From NCBI RefSeq assembly GCF_008629675.1, contig NZ_VWOX01000008.1:62001-126000 (forward strand): a DNA stretch of 64,000 nt, written 5' to 3'. How positions within the stretch are numbered: the stretch's first letter is position 1; the number at the start of each line of letters is the position of its first letter. Made by a program: the position numbers and the translations under genes. Of the stretch, positions 7,745 to 17,226 are shown in pieces. Below the pieces are notes generated by a model that did no database searches, had not been told where the DNA came from, and saw nothing but the letters and a program-made list of their open reading frames with translations. Origin of the DNA: Roseiconus nitratireducens (GTDB taxonomy: Bacteria; Planctomycetota; Planctomycetia; Pirellulales; Pirellulaceae).

Positions 7745-9259
7745 TTATTTGGACCGACTTTCAATTCCGGCTTGGATCTGTCGTGCCGTCGGGAGCTGGG
7801 TCTTGCTGGCGCCGCCCTGCCAAAGGTTCCAACGGGGATCACTGTGACGGGTAAACCAACCGTGTAGCCGCTCCCGGAGGTCAGATTGCACTTCGTTCAG
7901 CGCCGCGACGCTTGCCAGATTCTCCAGTTCTTCGGGATCCCGCCGGACATCGTAAAGTTCAACCCCGGGCGCCTCTCCCAGGCGCTCGACGTATTTCCAA
8001 CGCGAGGTGCGGATCGCCCGCACGTTTTCAAACTCAAAAAAAACCTCGTCCCGCCAGCTCTCCAAATCGTTTCCGCGCAATGTCGCGGAAAAGTCACGTC
8101 CCGGGGAGACAAGCGTCACGCCGGATTGACCGTGTTGCTCCGGCATCGGCAAACCGATCAGCTGAAGCAAGCTGGGCATGAAGTCATAGTTACTGACCAG
8201 ATGGTCCTCCTGACGGCCGGAAACAATGGTCCCGGGCCAGGAGAAGATCATCGGGACCTGCATCGATCGATCGCGCACGTGCAACGGTCGAGAATGATCT
8301 CCCATTCCCCAGAATCCGGCGTGTCCCGCGGCCACACCTTGGTCGGCAGCGTAGATCACCAGGGTGTCGTTTTCGATTCCCTGCCGTCGAAGCATGTCCA
8401 GAACCCGCCCCACGCCTGCATCGACCGCGGTGACTTGGCCGGCCAGATTTCGGCCGACTTCCAAGTTACCAATCAAATCGTGCTGATTGTGTTGCCAGGG
8501 ATGAATCTTGTCCGGCCTGGGAAACGAAGGGAGTTGGCTGTCTTGATACGGGTCTGACCATGGCGACGGAACTTTCTCCCGCATCGATCCCGAAAGCGAG
8601 TAGGGGCCGTTGTAGGCGAGAAACAAAAAGAACGGCTTGTCGGGTTCCTCGCGTTGCGTTTCCAACACGAACTCGATCCCGCGATCGGTCCAGTATTCAG
8701 TCAGATGCTGCTTGATCTTCTTTGAAGTGCCGTCCTCGATCACCTCCTGATTCAGGAACCCGGTGGTGTGTCCGTGCGGTTTCGTCACCCAAAAGGTGAA
8801 CCCGTCCTGCGGATTCAGGTTGTCACCCAGGTGCCACTTGCCTGAAAGCCCGCAAACGTATCCGGCCTGATGAAGCACCTCCGGCAACGTCGTGAATTCC
8901 TTCAACGTGTATTCGGCATTGGGACCGATTTGAAGTCGCCCCGCCGCCAAGTACCGGTGCACGCCGTGCTGGCTGGGCGTGAGCCCGGTCAGATACGTGG
9001 CCCGCGTCGGTGAACAGACCGGATTGTTGGCAAATGCCTGGGCGAATCGCACACCGCCGGCGGCCAAGCGATCAATGTGGGGCGTTTGAAAGTCCGGATT
9101 GCCGTAGCATCCCAACTGCCACGCGCCCTGATTGTCCGTGAGAATGAACACGATGTTTGGAAGTGCTCGAGCGTCCCGCTCCGCGGCCTCCACCCGTGAC
9201 GGATTCCCGACGTGCAGACAAGCCACGATGATCGTTAAGGCGAATAGAAAAGGTTTCAT
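7745..9259 (-). CDS. Secreted sulfatase (formylglycine type)
   Basis: The 504-residue protein has a signal peptide (MKPFLFALTIIVACLHVG) and a full type-I sulfatase domain. PNIVFILTDNQGAWQLGCYG provides the N-terminal metal ligands (D42, N43), and NPVCSPTRATYLTG contains the C-x-P-x-R signature with Cys82, the residue converted to formylglycine. KWHLGD and the AADQGVAAGHAGFWGMGDHS region give further active-site residues. Sulfatases remove sulfate esters from polysaccharides or glycosaminoglycans and are greatly expanded in planctomycetes; the specific substrate is unknown. A maturing enzyme (FGE or anSME) must be encoded elsewhere. It follows the quinone oxidoreductase gene by 90 bases. Confidence 0.93.
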   Translation of the reverse strand: MKPFLFALTIIVACLHVGNPSRVEAAERDARALPNIVFILTDNQGAWQLGCYGNPDFQTPHIDRLAAGGVRFAQAFANNPVCSPTRATYLTGLTPSQHGVHRYLAAGRLQIGPNAEYTLKEFTTLPEVLHQAGYVCGLSGKWHLGDNLNPQDGFTFWVTKPHGHTTGFLNQEVIEDGTSKKIKQHLTEYWTDRGIEFVLETQREEPDKPFFLFLAYNGPYSLSGSMREKVPSPWSDPYQDSQLPSFPRPDKIHPWQHNQHDLIGNLEVGRNLAGQVTAVDAGVGRVLDMLRRQGIENDTLVIYAADQGVAAGHAGFWGMGDHSRPLHVRDRSMQVPMIFSWPGTIVSGRQEDHLVSNYDFMPSLLQLIGLPMPEQHGQSGVTLVSPGRDFSATLRGNDLESWRDEVFFEFENVRAIRTSRWKYVERLGEAPGVELYDVRRDPEELENLASVAALNEVQSDLRERLHGWFTRHSDPRWNLWQGGASKTQLPTARQIQAGIESRSK

Positions 9260-9349
9260 CTGACGTTTGACAACGAGGAAACTGGACGACCGAACTTGAC
9301 GAACAAAACGTTGAGTGGAAAAAGCGACCGCCTCGTCGAACGCGTCGCC

Positions 9350-10336
9350 TCACGACGGCACGTCGCCGTGCACCTTCAAAACAATCTTCCCGATGTGTTC
9401 ATTGCTCTCGATCCTCTGGTGCGCCCGGACCGCCTGTTCCAATTCGAACTCCTGGTCCAAGACCGGTGCAATCCTGCCGGCGTCCAGCATCGGCCATACC
9501 CGTCGTAAAAGCCCCTCGGCAATCTGCGATTTCGCATCGTCCGACTGCGGGCGGAGCGTGCTTCCGGTGATGGTCAGACGCCGAAACAGAAGTCGGGAAA
9601 AATTGACGTCGGCCTTCGCACCTTTGAGGAAAGCGATTTGCACCAGCCGGCCGTCCTCTGCCAGCGCATTGAGGTTGCGTTGAAAATAATCGCCACCGAC
9701 CATGTCCAAAATCACGTCGGCGCCACCGGACGCCTTCACGACCGACACAAAATCGCTTTGACGATAGTTGATGGCGTGGTCCGCCCCGAGTTTCAAGCAA
9801 ACCTGGCACTTCTGATCGGATCCCGCGGTGGCGAATACCGTGCTACCGAACGCCTTCGCCAATTGGATGGCGGTCGTCCCGATCCCTCCGGCGCCGCCGT
9901 GGACCAAGAAACGTTCTCCCGGCTGGAGCGATCCCCGCATGAAAACATTTGACCAGACGGTGAAAAAGGTTTCGGGCAAACATGCCGCCGACCGAAGATC
10001 CATTGTGCGGGGAATCGGCAAGCAATGTCCGGCACTCGTGACCGCGTAGTCGGCATACCCGCCACCGGGCAGAAGCGCGCAAACGCGATCTCCCGGATTC
10101 CAGCCGTCAACGCCCTCGCCGACCTGCACGATTTCGCCCGAAGCTTCCAGCCCCGGCAGGTCGCTCGCCGTGGGCGGCGGAGCATAGTTTCCGGCTCGCT
10201 GCATCGCGTCAGGTCGATTCACTCCCGCGTAGGCAACACGCAGAACAACCTGGCCCGCACCGGCCACCGGCACCGGGCGTTCACACAATTGCAGCACCTC
10301 CGGTCCGCCGGGCTTGGTAATCTCGACCGCTCGCAT
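9350..10336 (-). CDS. NAD(P)H-quinone oxidoreductase, PIG3/zinc-free MDR type
   Basis: A 328-residue medium-chain dehydrogenase/reductase starting at the ATG at 10336, which is preceded by an AGGAGAA ribosome site; the frame extends upstream without coding character. It begins MRAVEITKPGGPEVLQL, has the YAGVNRPDAMQRAGNY segment typical of PIG3/quinone oxidoreductases, PGLEASGEI and the Rossmann loop HGGAGGIGTTAIQLA at 146-160. Structural and catalytic zinc-binding Cys sets are absent, consistent with a zinc-free quinone reductase that reduces quinones or enones with NADPH. Cytoplasmic. It is divergent from the CaCA-exchanger gene and upstream of the sulfatase gene on the same strand. Confidence 0.9.
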   Translation of the reverse strand: MRAVEITKPGGPEVLQLCERPVPVAGAGQVVLRVAYAGVNRPDAMQRAGNYAPPPTASDLPGLEASGEIVQVGEGVDGWNPGDRVCALLPGGGYADYAVTSAGHCLPIPRTMDLRSAACLPETFFTVWSNVFMRGSLQPGERFLVHGGAGGIGTTAIQLAKAFGSTVFATAGSDQKCQVCLKLGADHAINYRQSDFVSVVKASGGADVILDMVGGDYFQRNLNALAEDGRLVQIAFLKGAKADVNFSRLLFRRLTITGSTLRPQSDDAKSQIAEGLLRRVWPMLDAGRIAPVLDQEFELEQAVRAHQRIESNEHIGKIVLKVHGDVPS

Positions 10337-10634
10337 CCAATGTTCTCCTGAAGCCGTGTCCGTCGACCGCGGGCAATCCGCGCCTTCAAAAACCCACCGC
10401 GGTGTGGCAGATTCGCAGCAACGGTGACCGGTTTCCCGCAACCAACCCGCCCGCCAATGATTCTCCGGTCCATGGGCAGGCGTTTCCCGTTCGATCGGTC
10501 GTCTCCCCCAACGTCGCCGAGTGCGTTAATTTACCAGCATCCGTTGCAGCGAGTGAGACAAACGCGTTTCAACGCCCCGACAAGCGGGGAGATGAAACAA
10601 CCTTGTGCCGGATCAGGGACCGGGAGGAAAAGGA

Positions 10635-11450
10635 ATGTCAGCTTTGATCATGATCGCGTCGGCTGCAACGATCATTTTGCTGGTGAAGTTCGGCCTGCTC
10701 CGGGGAATCGACAACATCGCAAACGCGATGAAGTGGGATGCAAAACTGCGCGGCCAATTGACCGGTTACGCCACGTCCGTGCCCGAACTGGTGTGCCTGG
10801 TTTCGGCGGGCCTGGCCGGCGTGTGGACGGCCGGTCTTTGGAACATTGCCAGCTCCAACATCATCAACGCCGCATTGATGATGTTCGCGGCGTCTTTTCA
10901 CGGGCAGTTCTCAGAACTGTTCAACAAACGTTTCATTGACGAGGTGACATTCGCCGCACTCGCGGTCTTCGTCCCCATTGTCCTGATGCGCTGGGACATG
11001 GACATGCAGTGGTACCTTGTTCCGCTGCTGCTCCTGTTCTTTGCCATTTATCAGGTGGTTGACCGGCGCGTCAATCGATCGCAATCCGATTCAAAATCCA
11101 TGGAAGCCGTGGGCAACCTTCCCCTGGGGCTGATCCTGGGCCTTTCGGCACTGATTGCGATTGCAATCGCCGGCACGTTTTTGGGCAACGCCACGGCCGA
11201 GGTCGTGGAACAGATGGGCGTGCGACCCGCGATCGCGGGTTGGATCCTGGGCGTCGTGACCAGCATCCCCGAAATGGTCAGCTTCTTTGCCGTCTATGCC
11301 GCCTCGCGCCGCGAGGGTCGGCAACACGAGCTCCACGACACGCAGGAAGCTCTGGACAACCTGACCGGTTCGAACATGGCCAATGTGGGCTTCGTGTACC
11401 CAATCGGACTGCTGGTCTTCTTGCTCGCTTCACTTTTCCTCGCCGGTTGA
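10635..11450 (+). CDS. CaCA-family sodium/calcium-exchanger-like membrane protein
   Basis: The 271-residue protein starts at the ATG at 10635, seven bases after GGAGG. It is almost wholly hydrophobic with about eight to ten helices and shows the duplicated alpha repeats of Ca2+/cation antiporters: GYATSVPELV (44-53) followed by NIASSNIINA, and GVVTSIPEMVSFF (206-218) followed by TGSNMANVG. The Glu in each SVPE/SIPE repeat is the expected cation ligand. The central loop is short and polar (RRVNRSQSDSK). Transport of Ca2+ against Na+ or H+ is the family role; the ion is not known here. It is somewhat shorter than YrbG-type proteins (about 320). Confidence 0.85.
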   Translation: MSALIMIASAATIILLVKFGLLRGIDNIANAMKWDAKLRGQLTGYATSVPELVCLVSAGLAGVWTAGLWNIASSNIINAALMMFAASFHGQFSELFNKRFIDEVTFAALAVFVPIVLMRWDMDMQWYLVPLLLLFFAIYQVVDRRVNRSQSDSKSMEAVGNLPLGLILGLSALIAIAIAGTFLGNATAEVVEQMGVRPAIAGWILGVVTSIPEMVSFFAVYAASRREGRQHELHDTQEALDNLTGSNMANVGFVYPIGLLVFLLASLFLAG

Positions 11451-11519
11451 ACCACCGCCACTTCAAGGCGCCGATGGAAGTTCCACGGGGGACAGTGACA
11501 GCGGGACCCATCGAGGATT

Positions 11520-12794
11520 TCAATCGACGTCGGCCGGATACGACTGCCATTCTTTCTGCACGATCAGCCGGGCACCACGGCGGAAAGTCAGGAAGGACCA
11601 GGCCCAACTGAGCACGACAAACAGACGATTGCGAAATCCGGTCAAGAAAAAGATGTGGACGACCAACCAGACAATCCACGCGAAGAACCCCGCAAATCGG
11701 AACGACCCAATTTCGACGATTGCGCGGCTGCGACCGATCGTTGCCATCTGACCCTTGTCGCGAAACGAAAACGGCTCCCTCGGCTGACCCGCCAAGTCGT
11801 TGGCGATCATCTTGGCCACGAACCGGCCCTCCTGCACGGCGACGGGAGCCTGTCCCGGCAGTTGACGATTGGTCTTCGGGTCGACAAAGGCGCACTGGTC
11901 GCCTGCGACAAAGACGTTGGGATACCCTTCGACGGAAAGGTCTTCCTGAACAATGATGCGGCCGGCGCGATCGCACGGAAGATTCGACTTCGATCCCAGA
12001 CCGGACGCTTTGACACCGGCGGCCCACAGCACCGTCGCTGCGCCGATGCGTTCTTCGCCCAGTTGGACTCCAGCCTGATCGATCTTCGTGACCCGGCAGG
12101 AGGTCCAAATCTGGACGCCAAGCTGTTCCAGAAATCGCATCGCCTTGGTCGACAGGGACGCGTCAAACATCGGCAGGATGCGTGGCCCGGCCTCGATCAG
12201 GATCACGCGTGCCGAGGAAGCATCGATGTTGCGAAAATCCTGGGCCAAGGTGAAACGGCTCATTTCACCAATTGCACCGGCCAACTCCACTCCGGTCGGT
12301 CCGCCACCGACGATGACGAACGTCAACTCTCGTTTACGGACATCGGGGTCATCGGAAAGCTCTGCCAGCTCGAATGAGTTCAAGACGCGGCGGCGAATCT
12401 CGGTCGCCTGCTCGATCGTCTTCAAACCGGGTGCGTACGGCTCCCAGTTCTCGTTCCCGAAATAGCCATGGATCGCGCCGCAGGCAAGCAACAGGTAGTC
12501 GTAGCTTTCCTCGCCGTAGCTGGTGGTCACCGTCTGTCGATCACAATCGACCGATGTCACTTCGCCGCAGACAACGCGAATCGAACGGTACTTTGACAGC
12601 ATGTTGCGGATCGGCCCCGCAATATCCGCCGGACTGAGTCCAGCCATCGCGACCTGGTACAGCAAGGGTTGAAACAGGTGATGATTGCGGCGATCGATCA
12701 GTGTCACGCGCACCTCTTTCTGCTTGCCCAACCGACGGGCGGCCTGCAATCCGGCGAATCCACCCCCAACGACGACGACATGCTTCTGACTCAT
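11520..12794 (-). CDS. ndh: Type II NADH dehydrogenase (NDH-2)
   Basis: A 424-residue FAD enzyme starting at the ATG at 12794 (MSQKHVVVVGGGFAGLQAA); upstream frame looks non-coding, and the ribosome site is weak. It has the FAD-binding GGGFAG, HHLFQPLLYQVA, LLLACGA, the NADH-binding VIVGGGPTGVELAGAI near 160-175, VFVAGDQCAF near 295-304, and the QAPVAVQEG quinone-site segment. The C-terminus (about 368-405) is hydrophobic (FFAWIVWLVVHIFFLTGF), anchoring it to the membrane as in many bacterial NDH-2s. It oxidises NADH and reduces quinone without pumping protons. Convergent with the CaCA gene. Confidence 0.93.
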   Translation of the reverse strand: MSQKHVVVVGGGFAGLQAARRLGKQKEVRVTLIDRRNHHLFQPLLYQVAMAGLSPADIAGPIRNMLSKYRSIRVVCGEVTSVDCDRQTVTTSYGEESYDYLLLACGAIHGYFGNENWEPYAPGLKTIEQATEIRRRVLNSFELAELSDDPDVRKRELTFVIVGGGPTGVELAGAIGEMSRFTLAQDFRNIDASSARVILIEAGPRILPMFDASLSTKAMRFLEQLGVQIWTSCRVTKIDQAGVQLGEERIGAATVLWAAGVKASGLGSKSNLPCDRAGRIIVQEDLSVEGYPNVFVAGDQCAFVDPKTNRQLPGQAPVAVQEGRFVAKMIANDLAGQPREPFSFRDKGQMATIGRSRAIVEIGSFRFAGFFAWIVWLVVHIFFLTGFRNRLFVVLSWAWSFLTFRRGARLIVQKEWQSYPADVD

Positions 12795-13172
12795 TCCGGC
12801 ATTGTCTCGCCACTCTTCCAGAAGGAGAAGGGTACGGTCGCTATCGCGCGGCATAACGACGTCGTCCGATCAATAGCGTCTCAGATCGAACCGTTCGCAC
12901 AACGGCAGCTTCCCAGCCGAGCGCGACCCGGCCGTTCGATTCACCAACCAACAACGCCGGCCTCCGACGCAACCGCTCACTAGCGGAAATCAGTTCCCCC
13001 GGACGGGAGACGACATCGAAACGCGCCCGATCCATCGCTTCGTCTCTCCATTGAAGCGTCATGCACCCCGCAAACCGTGTTCGGCTACACTGTCGCGCTG
13101 GTTTCGGCGTCCAGTGCCGACCGAAAGACAACCGCGAAATCACCCAACTCCCAAGACTCGGAGCGAGAACCA
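12795..13172. other. Intergenic stretch between divergent genes
   Basis: A 378-base gap between the NDH-2 start and the rightward pyruvyl-transferase-like gene. I see no convincing small gene or structured element. Confidence 0.4.
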
Positions 13173-14453
13173 GTGAACGCGTCCCCCTTGAATCGCCGCG
13201 AAGCCTTGCTGCTTTCGGGGCTGGCCGCCGCGTTCGGCAGCGATTTGAACGCGGGCACCGACCAGCGGAAGCGGATCTTGCTGCGATCCTCGTGGCAAAC
13301 CGTCAATATCGGCGACATCGCCCATACGCCCGGCGTGCTGCGAATTCTGGAAGAACATTTGCCCGACGTTGAAGTCACCCTGTGGCCCAGCAAGGTTGAC
13401 AACGGTGTGGAAGAATTGTTGTTGACGCGATTTCCGAAGCTGACGATTGCGAAAGAGCCGGGCGAACTGAAAACGGCGTTCGAATCCTGTGACTTCTTGT
13501 TGCACGGATCGGGTGCGTCTCTGGTGGCGCAGCGTGACGTCGAACGCTGGCACCGCGAAACGCAAAAGCCTTTCGGCATCTACGGCATCACGCTGCCACC
13601 CAAAAAGTCGTCGTCCACGGAACCGACAAGTGACGAAGCGATGGCGGAAACGATCCGCATCTTGAGTGCCGCCGAGTTCGTTTTCTTCCGTGACTCTCAT
13701 TCGTTGGCGTTGGCGAAACGCAAAGGCTGCTCGGCGCCGGTCATGGCGTTCGGTCCCGACGGAGCGTTCGGCTGCGATCTTCGCGATGATGCTAAAGCCA
13801 CTGAATTCCTGCGGAGTCATCAGCTGGTCGAAGGCCAGTTCCTGTGTTGCATCCCACGACTTCGGTACACGCCCTACTGGACCATCAAAGACCGCCCCTT
13901 CGATCCGGTCAAGCATGCTCGCAACGAACAGATGAAGGAGCACGACCACGCCCCGCTCCGCCGGGCCATTATCCAGATCGTCAAGACCACCGAGATGAAA
14001 GTCTTGGTCTGCCCCGAGGATCAAACGCAGATGAAAGTCGGCAAGGAACTGCTGTTCGACCCGCTTCCCGAAGCTGTCAAGCAACGCGTCGTCTGGCGTC
14101 CGAACTATTGGCTGACCGGCGAAGCCATCAGCACCTACGTCCGCAGCGCCGGCTTATTCGGTAACGAAATGCATTCCCCGATCATGTGCATCGGTCACGG
14201 TGTTCCAGCGGTCGTCTGTCGTTGGGAGGAACAAACGTCGAAAGGCTACATGTGGGAAGATATCGGCCTGGACGACTGGCTGTTCAACCTGGACGTTCCG
14301 GAGGAAGTGCAGGAAGTCGTTCCGACCGTGCTTCAAATTGCCCAGGATCCCGCCGCGGCGAAGGCGAAGGCCGAAGCCGCTCGCCGTCGCGTGCAGCAGC
14401 GACAAGCCGAAACGATGGATGTGCTGCGAGACCAACTGCAGCGTACCGCCTAG
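13173..14453 (+). CDS. Tat-exported polysaccharide pyruvyl-transferase-like protein
   Basis: About 426 residues from a GTG at 13173 with GGAG nine bases upstream; the frame extends to an ATG at 13077 but the upstream codons look non-coding. The N-terminus NRREALLLSGLAAAFG is a twin-arginine signal. The body resembles the pyruvyl-transferase fold (PF04230): NIGDIAHTPGVLRILEEHLP, LLHGSGASLVA, FFRDSHSLALAKRKG, AFGPDGAFG, and the C-terminal GNEMHSPIMCIGHGVPAVVCRWEEQTSKGYMWEDIG, which corresponds to the 'H..ifA...G.P......K...' block. Members add pyruvate ketals to envelope polysaccharides. An exported copy is unusual, since the donor PEP is cytoplasmic, so an exported sugar-binding or altered activity is possible. 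Confidence 0.75.
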   Translation: MNASPLNRREALLLSGLAAAFGSDLNAGTDQRKRILLRSSWQTVNIGDIAHTPGVLRILEEHLPDVEVTLWPSKVDNGVEELLLTRFPKLTIAKEPGELKTAFESCDFLLHGSGASLVAQRDVERWHRETQKPFGIYGITLPPKKSSSTEPTSDEAMAETIRILSAAEFVFFRDSHSLALAKRKGCSAPVMAFGPDGAFGCDLRDDAKATEFLRSHQLVEGQFLCCIPRLRYTPYWTIKDRPFDPVKHARNEQMKEHDHAPLRRAIIQIVKTTEMKVLVCPEDQTQMKVGKELLFDPLPEAVKQRVVWRPNYWLTGEAISTYVRSAGLFGNEMHSPIMCIGHGVPAVVCRWEEQTSKGYMWEDIGLDDWLFNLDVPEEVQEVVPTVLQIAQDPAAAKAKAEAARRRVQQRQAETMDVLRDQLQRTA

Positions 14454-14551
14454 CCGCCGCGAGGTGCGCACGCCGGGTGCGCCGGTCCCACCTAAATCGA
14501 TCGCCGTCCGCCGACCAACTGCCTACCTACCACTCATCCCCGGATTGCATC

Positions 14552-15433
14552 ATGCGTCAGATTTTGGCTTTTGCCATAGGTGTTGTTGTCTTGACGCTCG
14601 CCATCGACGCGTCGGCGCAGCCTCCCGAGCGCCCTGAGCGTGCCGATGGCCCACGGCGACCCGAGCGTCAGATCCAGTGGGTCGATCCCGAGATTGCGAA
14701 GGTCCCGGGACTGCAACACAAAGTGCTCGCCAGCGAGTCGCTCGGTCACGACGTCGGATACGCCGTGTGGGTCCCCGCGGGCTACGAACAATCGCAAGAA
14801 GCTCGCTACCCCGTCGTCTATTTTCTGCACGGTGCCGGCGGAACCGAGGCATCCGATTCCGGCGGGTTCTCGTCACTCGTCGCGTCCGCGATCCGTCGTG
14901 GAAAGTTTCCACAAGCGATCTGCGTGTTTCCCAACGGCGGGCTCAGCGGATACCGCGGCCCGGTGGAAGCGATGATCATTGATGAATTGATCCCGCTGAT
15001 CGACAAGGAGTTTCGCACGAAAGCGGATGCGACCGGGCGAGCCGTCGCGGGGTTTTCCATGGGCGGAGCGGGTGCCGTGCATCTATCGATTTCCCATCCG
15101 AACCTGTTCTGCGCCGCGGGAAGTTTGGGAGGCGCACTGTCCCGCCGCGGCAGCGGTGAAGACAGCCCGCTCCTTCCCGCGGCGATCGCCGCCGCCGAAA
15201 CGCTGAAACAGAATCACTTCGCCCTGTTGACCGTCAACGGAGATCAAGACCACCCCGAAGGATTCGCGCCGCTAAAGAAAACACTCGACTCGATCGGAAT
15301 CTCGCATCAAGTGGTCACGCTTGAATCGACATCCCACAACTTGAGCCAATACTACGATCGGGCGGGCGAAACCATGACGACGTTTCTGGGGCAGCAGCTT
15401 TCCGGCGGACAATCATCACCCGAGTCACCGTGA
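14552..15433 (+). CDS. Secreted esterase (feruloyl/enterochelin-esterase type)
   Basis: The 293-residue product starts at the ATG at 14552, giving a clean signal peptide (MRQILAFAIGVVVLTLAIDA, cleavage near ASA-Q). The catalytic triad of the PF00756 esterase family is clear: HGAGG at 93-97, nucleophile Ser169 in AGFSMGGAGA, Asp231 in NGDQDH and His262 in STSHNLSQYY. A Pro/Arg-rich linker (PPERPERADGPRRPER) follows the signal. It probably hydrolyses carbohydrate or aromatic esters outside the cytoplasm. It lies 98 bases after the pyruvyl-transferase-like gene, and its stop TGA overlaps a GTG of the next open frame. Confidence 0.87.
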   Translation: MRQILAFAIGVVVLTLAIDASAQPPERPERADGPRRPERQIQWVDPEIAKVPGLQHKVLASESLGHDVGYAVWVPAGYEQSQEARYPVVYFLHGAGGTEASDSGGFSSLVASAIRRGKFPQAICVFPNGGLSGYRGPVEAMIIDELIPLIDKEFRTKADATGRAVAGFSMGGAGAVHLSISHPNLFCAAGSLGGALSRRGSGEDSPLLPAAIAAAETLKQNHFALLTVNGDQDHPEGFAPLKKTLDSIGISHQVVTLESTSHNLSQYYDRAGETMTTFLGQQLSGGQSSPESP

Positions 15434-15582
15434 AACCTTGGCGTTCGCAACGGTCGCCTGGCCGACCGGTTGGGTTGAACGACCGAATGACCACGCGTCC
15501 TGAAACGCAATCCAAACACGACTCAAATCACAACATGCCCGGCACATCGCGAGAATCAGAAACGAACACGCCTTCCAGATTG

Positions 15583-16941
15583 ATGCCGACGGAAGGCATT
15601 TGGGCACGACGCGTAGCATTCGCCGCGGCAATGTACTTGGTCGCATTGCCAGCCGCGGGCGACTCGAAGGCGATCGCGGAAACTAATGTCCAAGTCGAGC
15701 GCCGGACACCTGCGGAAGCTTCGCCTGCATTTACTTTTTCGCGAGTCCCCGCCCCATCCGCAACCGACGCCGGCAATTTGGCGACACCGATGCTGGTGCG
15801 TGGAATGCAGGATCGAAATGGCGGTCGAGCTTTTGTGCTGCAAGACGGCGCATTGCCATCGCACCAAGACCAACCCGATGCCAATTTCTTCCTGGCCGGC
15901 AACGCACCGGGCCGACTGCTTTTCGATTTTGGCAAACCCATCGAACTGCGGCAGATCAATAGTTACTCGTGGCACACCGATTCGCGAGCCGACCAACGGT
16001 ACGAGATCTTTATCCCGACCGGTGACTTGAAACCCTCCGAAGCGAGAGAAACCTCGGCAGCGTCCACCCTCGATTCCCGCTGGGAAAGCATCACGGTGGT
16101 CGACTCCCGAACTGAGGATGCGTCTGCGACGCAGGTGGGTGCTTCCGTCACGTCGTCGGATGGAGGTGTCATCGCGACCACGCAGTACGTGTTGCTGGCG
16201 ATCAAACCGACGGATGCCGGAAAGCGATTTTGCCAAACGTTCTTTTCCGAAATTGATTTCGTTGATGGTCAGACCCACCCGGCCGCTCCGCAGAATGCTC
16301 CCGAGAAATGCATCGATCACTTGGTGATCAATGAACAATTCACCATTCACTTTGACACCACGGAGGTGCCGGCGCTTCGCCCCTGGGTCCAGACAACGCT
16401 GATGCCCGCTTGCCAGAAGTGGTATCCACGAATTGTTTCTTCGCTGCCCAGCAAGGGTTTCGCTCCGCCGACAGACTTCCGCATCGTCTTTCGCGATGGA
16501 ATGCGCGGCGTGGCTTACACGAGTGGGCAGAACATTTACTGCGCCGGTGACTGGTACCAGGCCAACCTGGAAACGGAGGCGACCGGAAGCGTCGTCCACG
16601 AATTGGTTCACGTCGTCCAGCAATACGGGCTTGCCGGTGACCGACGTCCTCCGGGCTGGTTGGTCGAAGGGATCGCCGATCACATCCGTTGGTACCAGTT
16701 CGAACCACCGGAAAACCGTCGGCGGATCAATTGGGAGCGTGCCGATTTTGACGACGCCTACTTTCCGTCGGCAACGTTTCTGGATTACATCGTCCAGAAC
16801 ATGGATCCCGATGCGATCCGGCAAATCAACGCCGACTGTCGTCACGGCCGCTACCGGGAGAACTATTGGCAACTTCGCTATGGCAAGTCGGCCGAGGCAA
16901 TTTGGGCGGAAGCCCGAAAAGCGGCTCAACCGGCTGACTGA
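15583..16941 (+). CDS. Secreted metallopeptidase, basic secretory protein (BSP) type
   Basis: The frame is open from a GTG at 15430 that overlaps the preceding stop, with further ATGs at 15487 and 15535; the ATG at 15583 gives a proper signal peptide (WARRVAFAAAMYLVALPAAG) and is chosen on that ground, although no ribosome site is strong. The N-terminal half is a beta-rich domain (discoidin-like, with LLFDFGKPIELRQINSYSWH). The C-terminal part matches plant-type basic secretory proteins: FRIVFRDGMRGVAYTSG, VVHELVHVVQQYG with zinc ligands H339 and H343, then PPGWLVEGIADHIRW with the third ligand Glu. An extracellular zinc peptidase is expected. Neighbouring genes also encode exported enzymes. 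Confidence 0.83.
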   Translation: MPTEGIWARRVAFAAAMYLVALPAAGDSKAIAETNVQVERRTPAEASPAFTFSRVPAPSATDAGNLATPMLVRGMQDRNGGRAFVLQDGALPSHQDQPDANFFLAGNAPGRLLFDFGKPIELRQINSYSWHTDSRADQRYEIFIPTGDLKPSEARETSAASTLDSRWESITVVDSRTEDASATQVGASVTSSDGGVIATTQYVLLAIKPTDAGKRFCQTFFSEIDFVDGQTHPAAPQNAPEKCIDHLVINEQFTIHFDTTEVPALRPWVQTTLMPACQKWYPRIVSSLPSKGFAPPTDFRIVFRDGMRGVAYTSGQNIYCAGDWYQANLETEATGSVVHELVHVVQQYGLAGDRRPPGWLVEGIADHIRWYQFEPPENRRRINWERADFDDAYFPSATFLDYIVQNMDPDAIRQINADCRHGRYRENYWQLRYGKSAEAIWAEARKAAQPAD

Positions 16942-17226
16942 CTTCTCCGCTCCGGCCGTCCGGTTGCCAGTGACGTCTCCCGAACTCCCGGTCCGGCCCC
17001 CCACCCTCGACGGCGGTCCCGGCACCAGAAGATCAGGCGATGAGAGGCGGAGGCCCCGTCGCGATTCCCAATCCGTTCACCAGCGTCGCCGCAGCTAACG
17101 GAAGGCCATCTCGCGGTCCGGGCGACCATAATGGATGAACATGCCTAATATCGACCTAAACTGTGCAGGGGGAGGTCGATCGCCAAGAAAGCACGTCATG
17201 CGAACGCTAGAGCACGCGGGAAATCA

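Noticed and set aside
13140..14084. 314-codon minus-strand open frame opposite the pyruvyl-transferase-like gene
   Set aside because: Composition (Phe, Gln, Arg-rich) and lack of start signals indicate an antisense shadow.
15556..17025. 489-codon minus-strand open frame opposite the BSP metallopeptidase gene
   Set aside because: The plus strand has clear zinc-site motifs; the minus frame reads as low-complexity Arg/Asp/Val sequence, typical of a shadow in high-GC DNA.
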